DNA of 11,060 bases from Robiginitomaculum sp. GTDB taxonomy: Bacteria > Pseudomonadota > Alphaproteobacteria > Caulobacterales > Maricaulaceae. The position numbers and the translations under genes are program-made. The stretch covers positions 37,490-48,549 of the forward strand of contig NVVO01000001.1 in NCBI GenBank assembly GCA_002733385.1, given 5' to 3'. The notes under the pieces were generated by a model, which had not been told where the DNA came from, did not search any database, and saw only the letters and a list, made by a program, of their open reading frames with translations. Position 1 is the stretch's first letter. The number at the start of each line of letters is the position of its first letter. Below are positions 1 to 7,477 of the stretch, piece after piece.

Positions 1-1299
1 ACAGGCGCACAACTGGATGCTGCCGTTGACGCCGCCGCCGCCGCCTTTAAGACCTGGAGCCAGACCAGCGATGCTGAGCGCAAAAATGCCTGTCACGGGC
101 TCGGCCAGATTTTGGAAGACAATGCAGAAGAATTAAGCAAGCTTTTGACCCTGGAGCAAGGCAAGCCTCTGGGCGGTCTCGGCTCGCGCTTTGAGCTGGG
201 CGGTTGTGCCGGTTGGGCGCATTTCACGGCTGATCTTGAATTACCCGTTGAAGTTATTCAGGACAATGAAGAAGGGCGGGTTGAATTACACCGCCATCCT
301 ATCGGCGTGGTCGGTTCCATAACGCCGTGGAATTTCCCGCTGATGATTGCTATCTGGCACATTATTCCGGCCATTCGTACCGGCAACACTGTGGTGATTA
401 AACCGTCGCCCTATACACCCCTTTCAAGCCTGCGCATGATAGAACTACTTGCGGGCGCTTTGCCCAAAGGTGTTCTGAATATCGTCAGCGGTACGGACGA
501 ACTTGGTAAAATGATGAGCGAGCATAAGGGTATTCAAAAAATTGTCTTTACCGGTTCTTGCGCAACTGGCGGGAAAATCATGGCCAGCGCCGCGCCGACA
601 TTGAAGCGCCTAACCTTGGAACTTGGCGGCAATGATGCGGGTATTGTCCTGCCGGATGTAGACGCCAAGGCGATTGCGGAAGGTTTGTTCTGGGGCGCAT
701 TTATCAATAATGGCCAGACATGTGCGGCCTTAAAAAGGCTCTATGTTCACGAAGACGTTTATGATGCGGTCTGTGAACATCTGACGGAATTTGCCAAAAA
801 CATACCTATGGGCAATGGAATGGACGAAAATATTGCCCTAGGCCCGGTGCAAAATGCCATGCAGTATAACAAGGTCAATGATCTGGTGAACGATGCTGTG
901 GCCAATGGGGCGCGGGTCTTGCTCGGTGCCAACCCCAAGGGTGGGCCGGGGTATTTTTATCCCGTCACTTTGCTGGCCGATTGCACGGACGATATGCGCA
1001 TTGTCGCCGAAGAACAGTTCGGCCCGGCTCTGCCGATTTTAAAGTATTCTGATATTGATGATGCCGTCGCCCGTGCCAATGCCCTTAATGTCGGGCTTGG
1101 CGGTTCGGTCTGGTCAACGGATATCGACAAAGCCAAGGCGATTGCAACGCGCATGGAATGCGGCAGTGTCTGGATCAACAAACACGGCATGATCCAGCCC
1201 AATGTCCCGTTTGGCGGCGTCAAAGGATCCGGTATCGGTGTCGAGTTCGGCGTCGAAGGCCTGAAAGAATACACGACAATACAGGCGGTATTTAGTTAG
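1..1299 (+). CDS. NAD(P)-dependent aldehyde dehydrogenase, 5'-truncated by window edge
   Basis: This enzyme oxidises an aldehyde to the carboxylic acid with NAD(P)+ in the cytoplasm. The frame is open from base 1, so the 432 visible residues lack the true N-terminus; by comparison with the family's usual length of roughly 450-480, a few dozen residues are missing. A TTG at 112 is not the start, because conserved family sequence continues upstream of it. Visible motifs are the PWNFP segment with the catalytic Asn (about 328-342), ELGGNDAG with the general-base Glu (codon 619-621), NNGQTCAA with the nucleophilic Cys (codon 721-723), EEQFGP (about 1009-1026), and a PFGG..GSG.G C-terminal segment. 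The wording of these motifs resembles the AldA-like aldehyde dehydrogenase subgroup; the substrate is unknown. A run of five GCC (Ala) codons lies at 31-45. The gene converges with the MarR gene, 52 bp away. It could process an aldehyde made by the operon at 1877-8500, which is inference. Confidence 0.95.
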   Translation, partial: TGAQLDAAVDAAAAAFKTWSQTSDAERKNACHGLGQILEDNAEELSKLLTLEQGKPLGGLGSRFELGGCAGWAHFTADLELPVEVIQDNEEGRVELHRHPIGVVGSITPWNFPLMIAIWHIIPAIRTGNTVVIKPSPYTPLSSLRMIELLAGALPKGVLNIVSGTDELGKMMSEHKGIQKIVFTGSCATGGKIMASAAPTLKRLTLELGGNDAGIVLPDVDAKAIAEGLFWGAFINNGQTCAALKRLYVHEDVYDAVCEHLTEFAKNIPMGNGMDENIALGPVQNAMQYNKVNDLVNDAVANGARVLLGANPKGGPGYFYPVTLLADCTDDMRIVAEEQFGPALPILKYSDIDDAVARANALNVGLGGSVWSTDIDKAKAIATRMECGSVWINKHGMIQPNVPFGGVKGSGIGVEFGVEGLKEYTTIQAVFS

Positions 1300-1313
1300 G
1301 GACAGACCCTAGA

Positions 1314-1327
1314 TTATAAGCTTATAA
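1314..1327. repeat. Perfect 14-bp AT-rich palindrome between convergent genes
   Basis: TTATAAGCTTATAA is a perfect dyad with no spacer. It sits in the 52-bp gap between the aldehyde dehydrogenase stop and the MarR gene stop. It lacks a loop and a T-tract, so it is not a normal intrinsic terminator. It could be a protein-binding site or chance. A second short dyad, GGCGCGCC, follows at 1344-1351. Nothing else is recognisable in this gap. Confidence 0.5.
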
Positions 1328-1351
1328 CCTGCATATTTTGAATGGCGCGCC

Positions 1352-1783
1352 CTATTCCGGCAAACCGGCAATAAGACGTGACAAGGTTTTGCGGAATTTG
1401 GCTTGGTCGGTTTTGCTCAGCACGGACAAGATTTGAGTTTCGTGTTTTGCAGATTTTTGTATCAGTGGATAGATTATATTTTGGCCTTTGGTGGTCAGGC
1501 GAAGATATACATTACGTCGATCGTCCGGCTTCACGGTTTTTGTGATAAGGCCGTCCATCTCCAGCTGGGCGATTTGTTTGGTGACCCGTGGTTGTTTATA
1601 TAGAACATGGCGGGCCAGTTCGGTCAGGCGCATATCCGGTTTACTCCACAAACAATACAGAATGCGCCATGCTACAGGTTTTATGCCGGATTTTTCTAAT
1701 TCTGCGTGGAATTGCGACGAAACTACATGGCTGGCCATGGCCAGTTGATACAGCAAATAATTGTCAAAATGTTCGTCGGTCAT
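1352..1783 (-). CDS. MarR-family winged-helix transcriptional regulator
   Basis: A 143-residue cytoplasmic DNA-binding protein of normal MarR length. N-terminal and C-terminal helices (about 5-32 and 104-140) would form the dimer interface. The winged helix-turn-helix spans about 34-100, with the recognition helix around residues 63-78 (QPRVTKQIAQLE) and the wing marked by the family signature DDRR (87-90) followed by a LRLTTKG strand. The ATG at 1783 is preceded on its strand by AAGGG with about six bases of spacing. The gene is divergent from the oxygenase operon across a 93-bp AT-rich gap. MarR proteins beside aromatic-catabolic operons are commonly ligand-released repressors of both transcripts, so autoregulation and control of the operon at 1877 are likely by analogy. 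The effector cannot be read from sequence, but an aromatic acid or its CoA ester would fit the neighbourhood. Confidence 0.93.
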   Translation of the reverse strand: MTDEHFDNYLLYQLAMASHVVSSQFHAELEKSGIKPVAWRILYCLWSKPDMRLTELARHVLYKQPRVTKQIAQLEMDGLITKTVKPDDRRNVYLRLTTKGQNIIYPLIQKSAKHETQILSVLSKTDQAKFRKTLSRLIAGLPE

Positions 1784-1876
1784 ACTTGCCCTTGCGATTA
1801 TTATTGCATGTTTAAAGAATTTAGTTGAAAAATCAATTATAATATATTAAAAAGAATGTAATTTGAAAACAGGACG
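1784..1876. promoter_or_regulatory. Divergent promoter/operator region between MarR gene and oxygenase operon
   Basis: This AT-rich 93-bp gap must hold the promoters for both the regulator (-) and the operon (+). A consensus-like -10 hexamer TATAAT lies at 1838-1843, but no clear -35 lies 16-18 bp upstream on the plus strand. A small dyad TTGA-AAAA-TCAA at 1825-1836 is immediately upstream of it and is the best candidate operator for the MarR protein. The flanking 1837-1850 stretch is nearly all A/T and close to palindromic. The assignment rests on position and composition; transcription starts were not determined. Confidence 0.6.
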
Positions 1877-2854
1877 ATGATGCAGTCTTCAAAACATATT
1901 CCAACCAAGGTTAAGGCTTCGGGGTTTGTCACGCAAGAAATCAAGATGATTTCTCTTGTTAGTGCTGATGGCCAGCCATTGCCGGATTATACACCCGGCT
2001 CCCATATCGATGTGGATATTGGCAAAGGCAAAACCCGGTCATATTCGCTTATGTCAATGCCAATGCCTAAACAAATAGGCGCGGTGGACGATAATGTTTA
2101 CACGCTTGGGGTTTTGTTGGAAGCAGAAAGTACGGGTGGTTCCAAATTCATGCACGGGCTAAAAATTGGTGATGAAATATCCATAAGCTCGCCAAAAAAT
2201 GATTTTGCCTTGCACCCAGACGCGCAGTTCAGCTTGTTATTAGCAGGCGGGATCGGCATCACGCCGATCATGGCTATGGTCGCGCATTTACAAAACACGG
2301 GCACGGGTTTTGCCCTGCATTATGCCGGGCGCACCTGTACATCCTTGGCATTTGTCGAGGCTTTACAAACATATATAGGCTTTAATTTACACATACATTA
2401 TGATGATGAAGAAAACGCTTTGGACATTGAGGCCGTGTTAAACACCGTGCCAAATCATGCCCATATTTATGTTTGCGGGCCGAAAGGTATGATTGAAGCT
2501 GTGCAAAAACAGGCCTTGGCCTGCGGCTATCCCAAGGAGCAAATTCATTTCGAATTATTTGCAACGCCGAGCCCGCAAGCGGGTGACACGGAATTTGAAA
2601 TAGAGTTGTCTTCGTCAGGCAAGATTTACACCGTGCCAGTTGGCAAGACCATAATTGAAGTCCTGGAGGCGGCGGGTGAAGACCCCATATATGATTGCTC
2701 CAGAGGTGATTGTGGTATTTGCCAGACCGGGGTGATTTCAGGTGAAATTGACCACAGGGACGTGGTGCTGAGCGAGGCGGAAAAAGCCGCCGGGGACGTG
2801 ATGCAAATCTGTGTTTCCCGCGCTAGGGGCGCCAAAATAGTACTGGATTTATAA
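1877..2854 (+). CDS. Oxygenase reductase component: flavin/NAD(P)H reductase with C-terminal [2Fe-2S] ferredoxin
   Basis: A 325-residue electron-transfer protein that takes hydride from NAD(P)H via a flavin and passes single electrons through a plant-type [2Fe-2S] centre to the oxygenase encoded just downstream. The domain order is an N-terminal flavin-binding barrel (about 8-110) with RSYSL at 54-58, a nucleotide-binding domain (about 115-230) with AGGIGITP at 123-130 and CGPKGM at 200-205, and a C-terminal ferredoxin (about 238-325) with cluster ligands Cys274, Cys279, Cys282 and Cys312. This order is that of the phthalate/vanillate reductase (PDR/VanB, class IA) family. Two adjacent ATGs occur at 1877 and 1880. 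AGGA at 1871-1874 is better spaced for 1880, so the true start may be one codon later. It is the first gene of the operon, nine bases before the alpha subunit. NADH versus NADPH preference cannot be told. Confidence 0.95.
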   Translation: MMQSSKHIPTKVKASGFVTQEIKMISLVSADGQPLPDYTPGSHIDVDIGKGKTRSYSLMSMPMPKQIGAVDDNVYTLGVLLEAESTGGSKFMHGLKIGDEISISSPKNDFALHPDAQFSLLLAGGIGITPIMAMVAHLQNTGTGFALHYAGRTCTSLAFVEALQTYIGFNLHIHYDDEENALDIEAVLNTVPNHAHIYVCGPKGMIEAVQKQALACGYPKEQIHFELFATPSPQAGDTEFEIELSSSGKIYTVPVGKTIIEVLEAAGEDPIYDCSRGDCGICQTGVISGEIDHRDVVLSEAEKAAGDVMQICVSRARGAKIVLDL

Positions 2855-2860
2855 GGAGGA
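2853..2860 (+). promoter_or_regulatory. Strong ribosome binding site overlapping the reductase stop
   Basis: AAGGAGGA is a near-perfect anti-16S match. It overlaps the TAA stop of the reductase gene (2852-2854) and ends three bases before the ATG of the oxygenase alpha gene at 2864. It fixes that start and predicts strong, coupled translation of the alpha subunit. It is the strongest such site in the plus-strand operon. Confidence 0.85.
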
Positions 2861-2863
2861 TGT

Positions 2864-4198
2864 ATGAGCGAGGTTGATATAAAAGCTTTGGTAAAGCCGG
2901 GGGCCAGCGAGGTTCACCGCGATGTTTTTTTGAGCCAAAGCGTATTTGAGCAAGAAATGAAAACCGTGTTTCGGCGCACATGGGTTTATGTGGGCCATGA
3001 TAGTCAGGTGCCAAAAAAGGGTGATTTTACCACCACTACCATCGGCACCCAGCCGGTGATTATGGTGCGCCACAGCGACAACACAATCCAGGTTTTGCTG
3101 AACCGCTGCCCCCATAAAGGCGTGCAATTGGTCAATGACCCCAGCGGCAGTACGGGTCGGTTTTTCCGCTGCCCCTATCATGCCTGGTCATTTAAAACCG
3201 ATGGTAGCCCGCTCGGTATCCCGTTCAAGAAAGGTTATGAAGATACGGGTTTTGACAAATCCTGCGCCAAAAAAGGCATGTGTAATCTTAAAAATGTCAA
3301 GAACTATCGCGGCTTTGTTTTCGTTCGCTTGAGTGAGGAAGGCGAAAGTTTCGAAGAATTCTTTAGTGGCTCCTTGTCCAGTATTGACAATATGATCGAC
3401 CGCTCGCCCGAGGGCAGACTGGAGATTGTCGGCGCACCCTTGCGTTATCTGCACCACTGTAACTGGAAAATGCTGGTGGATAACCAGACCGACACCTGCC
3501 ACCCGATGATCGCCCATGAAAGTTCTGCCGGAACGGTCAAGAAGATCTGGGAAGCAGCGGCGGGTGAGGACACGTCCAAGCCTATGTCCAAACCTATGCC
3601 CAAGCCTATGGTAGTCGAACTGGTTCTGCCATTTATGTCGTCCTACGAGACCTTTGAAAAAATGGGCATTCGCACCTGGGATCACGGCCATGGTCATACG
3701 GGCGTAAGCTGGTCAATCCATTCAGAATATAGTGATGTGGAGGGCTATTTCATCTCCATGGTTGAGGCCTACGGCGGCGAGCGGGCCGAAGAAATAATCG
3801 CAGAGACCCGCCACAACACCTGTTATTTTCCCAATATGATGGTCAAAGGTGCCATCCAGACCTTGCGCTTGTTCAAGCCGATTGCCGCCGATAAAACCAT
3901 TGTCGAGAGCTGGATTTTCAAATTGGTCGGGGCGCCCGATACATTTTTGAAACGCACCGCTATGTATAACCGGATCATCAATGCGCCGACCTCAATTGTC
4001 GGGCACGACGATCTTGAAATGTATGAGCGGGCGCAAGAAGGACTAAAGGTAGATGCAAATCCGTGGGTCAATATGCAGCGCCATTACCGGGCAGACGAGC
4101 TGGGCGGGGAGCGTGTGCATCCGGGAACTTCCGAGGTGCAAATGCGCAACCATTATGTCAGTTGGGCCAAATATATGAGTGCAGGAGACGAGGTATGA
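2864..4198 (+). CDS. Aromatic-ring-hydroxylating (Rieske non-heme iron) oxygenase, alpha subunit
   Basis: The 444-residue catalytic subunit activates O2 at a mononuclear iron to hydroxylate an aromatic or related ring. The N-terminal Rieske domain carries Cys82-x-His84 and Cys103-x2-His106. The 18-residue gap between the two pairs is about one longer than usual. The C-terminal domain carries the DNQTDTCHPMIAH motif (206-218): Asp210 is the likely bridging residue between Rieske centre and iron, and His213 and His218 are iron ligands. The third ligand is Asp382 or Asp383 in the HDDLEMYE segment. Length and the following beta gene indicate an alpha-beta oligomer, usually alpha3beta3. Residues 238-249 are a short SKPM/SKPM/PKPM repeat in a variable loop. 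The stop overlaps the beta start (ATGA). Family membership is certain. The substrate is not: benzoate-, terephthalate- or phenylpropionate-like acids are all possible, and the CoA ligase downstream hints at a carboxylated substrate. Confidence 0.95.
   Translation: MSEVDIKALVKPGASEVHRDVFLSQSVFEQEMKTVFRRTWVYVGHDSQVPKKGDFTTTTIGTQPVIMVRHSDNTIQVLLNRCPHKGVQLVNDPSGSTGRFFRCPYHAWSFKTDGSPLGIPFKKGYEDTGFDKSCAKKGMCNLKNVKNYRGFVFVRLSEEGESFEEFFSGSLSSIDNMIDRSPEGRLEIVGAPLRYLHHCNWKMLVDNQTDTCHPMIAHESSAGTVKKIWEAAAGEDTSKPMSKPMPKPMVVELVLPFMSSYETFEKMGIRTWDHGHGHTGVSWSIHSEYSDVEGYFISMVEAYGGERAEEIIAETRHNTCYFPNMMVKGAIQTLRLFKPIAADKTIVESWIFKLVGAPDTFLKRTAMYNRIINAPTSIVGHDDLEMYERAQEGLKVDANPWVNMQRHYRADELGGERVHPGTSEVQMRNHYVSWAKYMSAGDEV
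3575..3610 (+). repeat. Three tandem 12-bp units encoding SKPM-SKPM-PKPM
   Basis: The units are TCCAAGCCTATG, TCCAAACCTATG and CCCAAGCCTATG, in frame inside the oxygenase alpha gene. They add a tetrapeptide repeat between the iron-binding helix and the following strand of the catalytic domain. The near identity of the units suggests recent replication slippage that kept the frame. Confidence 0.85.
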
Positions 4199-4680
4199 GT
4201 ATCAGCGAGCAAGACGTCATAGACTTTATATATGCAGAAGCCAATTTGCTTGACGAACATAAATTTGAAGACTGGCTGGAATTATTTGCTGACGACGGCG
4301 TCTATTGGATGCCGCTTGAATTTGGCCAGACCGAAGAGCATCTCACCACATCTTTGATGTATGAGGATAAATTATTGCTGACGGTTCGGGTTGAACGGTT
4401 GAAGGGCGAACGTACATTTTCCCAGCGTCCCAAAAGCCGCTGTCATCATATTTTGCAAAGACCGCAAATATTGAACCCACAAATATTGAAAAAGGGTAAG
4501 GAAATAAAAACCAAAACTGCATTTCATTATACGGAAAGTCGTCTCGACGAGCAATTTTTTCTGGTCGGCTGGGCCGAACATATTTTGCGGCCAACGGGAG
4601 ACGGTCTTCAAATTGTGCGTAAGCAGGTTAATTTGATCAATCCGGAATCGGCCCACCGTAATATCCAACTTTTCGTGTAG
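4195..4680 (+). CDS. Aromatic-ring-hydroxylating dioxygenase, beta subunit
   Basis: The 161-residue small structural subunit has the NTF2-like cone fold that caps the alpha trimer in alpha3beta3 Rieske oxygenases. The start is the ATG at 4195 within ATGA, overlapping the alpha stop by 4 nt and preceded by AGGAG at 4183-4187. A longer reading from 4063 would overlap the conserved alpha C-terminus by 136 bases and is rejected. Family features are the N-terminal helix ending in EDWLELFADDGVYWMPLE (28-45), the SRCHHIL segment near residues 80-86, and a C-terminal strand pair IVRKQVNLIN...NIQLFV. The length matches the usual 155-180. Residues 90-99 hold a five-residue duplication (PQILN/PQILK). 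This subunit has no cofactor; in known systems it stabilises the oligomer and sometimes influences substrate range. The ligase gene starts 8 bases later. Confidence 0.92.
   Translation: MSISEQDVIDFIYAEANLLDEHKFEDWLELFADDGVYWMPLEFGQTEEHLTTSLMYEDKLLLTVRVERLKGERTFSQRPKSRCHHILQRPQILNPQILKKGKEIKTKTAFHYTESRLDEQFFLVGWAEHILRPTGDGLQIVRKQVNLINPESAHRNIQLFV
4462..4491 (+). repeat. Two tandem 15-bp units in the oxygenase beta gene
   Basis: CCGCAAATATTGAAC is followed directly by CCACAAATATTGAAA (13 of 15 positions identical), encoding PQILN and PQILK. It looks like an in-frame tandem duplication in a surface loop of the beta subunit, followed by a lysine-rich stretch (KKGKEIKTK). Confidence 0.75.
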
Positions 4681-4688
4681 AGAACATT

Positions 4689-6314
4689 ATGACAGCTCTA
4701 AACCCACCTTTGGACTATGCCAGTGTGGCGCAACTATTTGCGGCGACGGCGCAGGCATTTCCGGTGCGGCCTTTTTTAAATGTGCTGTTGGAAACCGCGC
4801 ACATATACGATATTGATGCTGGCGAAATAAGTTACGAGATTTTGCAATCCGCAGCGAATGCCAAACAGACGGCTTACACCAAGGCCGGATATGGGCCGGG
4901 GCACCGGGTTGGCATATTGCTGGAAAACCGGCCAAAATTTTTCGTACATTGGCTGGCGCTCAATGCTTTGGGGGTTTCCATTGTCCCGATAAATCCGGAG
5001 CTTCGCGCCGCAGAGCTTGAATATATGGTGTCCCATTCCGAGATGGTTTTGGCGGTCGCATTGCCGTCCCGCCAAGATGATTTACGCTGTGCGGGGCCGG
5101 ATAATTTCATGGTTATTGGTGCGGATGATCCCATTCCTGCCCCGCCTGATACGGCTGTTAAATCTCTCATAACCCAAGACAGCGAGTGCGCTTTGCTCTA
5201 TACATCCGGTACAACCGGCCTGCCAAAGGGTTGCGTTCTGTCCAATGCCTATTTCCTCAATTGCGGCCAATGGTACAAAGATGTCGGCGGGCATTGCGCT
5301 CTTGACGAGGACGGCGAGCGCATGATTACGCCTCTGCCGCTGTTCCATATGAACGCGCTGGCCTGTTCCAGTATCGGCATGATGGCGGTCGGCGGCTGTA
5401 TCAGTTTTCTTGACCGTTTCCACCCGCGTAGCTGGTGGGATAGTGTGCGCGAAGCCCGTGCCAGTATCATTCATTACCTAGGCGTGATGCCTGCCATGCT
5501 TATGGGGGCCGAGCCAAGCGAGCAAGACACAGATAATACCGTGCGTTTTGGTTACGGAGCCGGGGTTGACCGGAATTTGCACGAGTGGTTCGAAACCCGC
5601 TACGGCTTCCCGCTCATCGAAGCTTGGGCCATGACTGAGACAGGCAATGGTGCCGTCATCGCAGCCTCCAAAGACCCGCGCCGTGTGGGGACAAATTGCT
5701 TTGGCGCACCAGAACCGGAGATTGAAGTCAAGCTCCTTGCTGATGATGGCAGTACCGCCCCATCAGGAACGCCGGGCGAATTTCTGGTGCGCCGGGCCGG
5801 GGATAATCCAAAATTCGGCTTTTTTGACCGCTATCTCAAAAATCCCCAAGCTACCAGCGAAGCCTGGAAAGATGGCTGGTTTCATACGGGCGATATTGTA
5901 CGCGAAAATCCGGACGGTACATTTGTATTCGTTGACCGCAAGAAAAATGTCATCCGGCGTAGCGGCGAGAATATCGCCGCTATAGAAGTGGAAAACGCAC
6001 TTGCCGGGCACGAAAATATCGAGGCCATTGCGGTCGCCGCCACACCAGACAAGGTGCGCGGCGATGAGGTTTTTGCTCTTGTCGTCACCAATGATACCTC
6101 CACCCCAAAAACGGATTTGGCCGAAGATATTGTCAAATTCAGTCTGTCGCGACTGGCCTATTATAAAGCGCCGGGCTATATTGCTTTTGTTGATAGTTTG
6201 CCGCTAACATCCACCAACAAAATCAAACGGGGAGATTTGAAAGCCTTGGTGAAAGATTTACGACAACACGCCGCGACCATTGATGTGCGCAGTTTAAAGA
6301 AACGCAGCAAATGA
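4689..6314 (+). CDS. AMP-forming acyl-CoA synthetase/ligase (ANL superfamily)
   Basis: A 541-residue cytoplasmic enzyme that adenylates a carboxylic acid with ATP and transfers the acyl group to CoA. The ANL core motifs are present and in order: the phosphate loop YTSGTTGLPKG (171-181), PLFHMNA (217-223), AWAMTETG (312-319), GWFHTGD (396-402), the hinge region DRKKNVIRRSGENIAAIEVE (416-435), and a C-terminal LTSTNKIKRGDL (506-517) whose Lys511 is the expected catalytic lysine. The general pattern resembles the CaiC-like (crotonobetaine/carnitine-CoA ligase-like) branch, but substrate cannot be assigned from that. The ATG at 4689 has only a weak upstream purine stretch, so translation is probably coupled to the beta gene. 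The next in-frame Met is too far inside. Its position between oxygenase and thiolase-like genes suggests that it makes the CoA ester that the thiolase-fold protein handles. Confidence 0.94.
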   Translation: MTALNPPLDYASVAQLFAATAQAFPVRPFLNVLLETAHIYDIDAGEISYEILQSAANAKQTAYTKAGYGPGHRVGILLENRPKFFVHWLALNALGVSIVPINPELRAAELEYMVSHSEMVLAVALPSRQDDLRCAGPDNFMVIGADDPIPAPPDTAVKSLITQDSECALLYTSGTTGLPKGCVLSNAYFLNCGQWYKDVGGHCALDEDGERMITPLPLFHMNALACSSIGMMAVGGCISFLDRFHPRSWWDSVREARASIIHYLGVMPAMLMGAEPSEQDTDNTVRFGYGAGVDRNLHEWFETRYGFPLIEAWAMTETGNGAVIAASKDPRRVGTNCFGAPEPEIEVKLLADDGSTAPSGTPGEFLVRRAGDNPKFGFFDRYLKNPQATSEAWKDGWFHTGDIVRENPDGTFVFVDRKKNVIRRSGENIAAIEVENALAGHENIEAIAVAATPDKVRGDEVFALVVTNDTSTPKTDLAEDIVKFSLSRLAYYKAPGYIAFVDSLPLTSTNKIKRGDLKALVKDLRQHAATIDVRSLKKRSK

Positions 6315-7477
6315 GCAAATCTTATGAAGATGTAGTGATCACTACGCCCATCAGTGTTCCCTATGTGCGGTACAGTGACAGGCCCGCCAATTATTGGCTA
6401 GGCCGGGCCTTGGGTATGTTGTCAGAGGCCAGCGGGTTGGGCGCGCAAGATATTGACGGCCTGTCCGTAAGTTCCTTTACGCTGGCTCCCGACAGCGCCG
6501 CCACATTGACCCAACATTTTGGCATGACACCCCGTTGGTTATCCCAAGAAGTCACCGGCGGGGCCAGCGGCATTACTGCTTTGCGTAAAGCGGCGCGGGC
6601 CGTGCAAATGGGTGATGCCGATATTGTGGCCTGCATAGGAGGGGACACAAACCCGAAACACGGCTTTGAAACATTGCTGGATGATTTTTCGTCTGATATG
6701 TCCGCCGCCGTTTTGCCTTACGGGGCAGGGGGGCCGAATGTCAGTTTTGCTCTGATCACCCGGGCTTATATGCAACGCTACGGGGCGAAGCGCGAGGATT
6801 TCGGGCGGCTCGCCGTATCGCAAAGGCAAAATGCGCTGGGCTACCCCCAAGCCTTGATGAAAAAGCCGCTTACGCTAAATGAGTATCTGGAAGTAAAACC
6901 CATTTCCAGCCCGCTGCATTTGTTTGATTGCGTCATGCCGTGCGCGGGTGCGGAAGGCTATCTGGTGATGAGCGCGAGCCGGGCGCGAACGCTCGGACTT
7001 CCTTATGTGCATATTCGCGCCACATGTGAGCGCCACAATGCTTATAGCCGTGATGATGTGCAATTGCGCACGGGGCTGGCTATGGACGCGCAGGATTTGT
7101 GGACGCGAGCGGGGGTCTGTTCGCAAGATATGGATGTGGTGCAGAGTTATGATGATTATCCGGTGATTTCGTTCATGCAGCTTGAGGATTTGGGGTTTTG
7201 CCCAAAAGGTACGGCCAAAGATTTTGTGCAAAAGCACGATTTTACGGTGGCTGGCAGTTTCCCGCACAATACATCCGGCGGGCAATTGTCGTGCGGACAG
7301 GCGGGTGCGGCGGGCGGCTTTCTCGGCCTTGTCGAACTTGTCCGCCAACTGACGGGAAGCGCATTGGGCGAGCAAGTGCAAGATGCGCGGCTCGGATTGG
7401 TATCGGGTTTTGGCATCATAAATTACGACAAGGGCTTGTCCTGCGCCGCCGCTATATTGGAGCGTGGTCATGATTAA
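6311..7477 (+). CDS. Thiolase-fold (SCP-x/lipid-transfer-like) protein lacking thiolase catalytic residues; candidate aldolase subunit
   Basis: A 388-residue protein with the duplicated thiolase fold. Recognisable elements are the ALRKAARAVQMGDADIVACIGGD segment (90-112), SYDDYPVISFMQLEDLGFC (279-297), FPHNTSGGQLSCGQAGAAGG (317-336) and a terminal LVSGFGI strand. In a true thiolase the nucleophilic Cys would fall in the segment that here reads VTGGASG (81-87). The GHP histidine aligns with Gln330, and the second catalytic Cys aligns near Ser365; all three are absent. The same loss is known in SCP-x-like proteins such as Ltp2, which pairs with a DUF35 domain to run a retro-aldol cleavage of a hydroxyacyl-CoA. 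The next gene here is a stand-alone DUF35 protein, so an aldolase role is the best inference. Alternatives are a non-enzymatic or acyl-transfer role. The start overlaps the ligase stop (ATGA). Confidence 0.88.
   Translation: MSKSYEDVVITTPISVPYVRYSDRPANYWLGRALGMLSEASGLGAQDIDGLSVSSFTLAPDSAATLTQHFGMTPRWLSQEVTGGASGITALRKAARAVQMGDADIVACIGGDTNPKHGFETLLDDFSSDMSAAVLPYGAGGPNVSFALITRAYMQRYGAKREDFGRLAVSQRQNALGYPQALMKKPLTLNEYLEVKPISSPLHLFDCVMPCAGAEGYLVMSASRARTLGLPYVHIRATCERHNAYSRDDVQLRTGLAMDAQDLWTRAGVCSQDMDVVQSYDDYPVISFMQLEDLGFCPKGTAKDFVQKHDFTVAGSFPHNTSGGQLSCGQAGAAGGFLGLVELVRQLTGSALGEQVQDARLGLVSGFGIINYDKGLSCAAAILERGHD

Noticed and set aside
112..114. TTG at 112 as the aldehyde dehydrogenase start
   Set aside because: The frame is open to base 1 and the upstream residues match the conserved N-terminal helix region of the family, so the gene is simply cut by the window edge.
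1825..1836. TTGAAAAATCAA as an FNR/FixK box
   Set aside because: The TTGA and TCAA half-sites are separated by four bases rather than the six required for Crp/FNR-family sites; a MarR operator is more likely.
3188..3697. Antisense reading frame of 169 codons opposite the oxygenase alpha gene
   Set aside because: It lies wholly inside a confidently assigned Rieske oxygenase gene and its product resembles no family.
4063..4194. Upstream extension of the oxygenase beta gene
   Set aside because: It would overlap the conserved C-terminus of the alpha subunit; the ATG at 4195 has AGGAG upstream and an ATGA overlap, and gives a normal-length beta subunit.
6875..7471. Long antisense reading frame of 198 codons opposite the thiolase-like gene
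   Set aside because: The plus strand encodes a clear thiolase-fold protein with conserved motifs; the antisense product has no recognisable domain and no plausible ribosome binding site. It is a codon-bias shadow.
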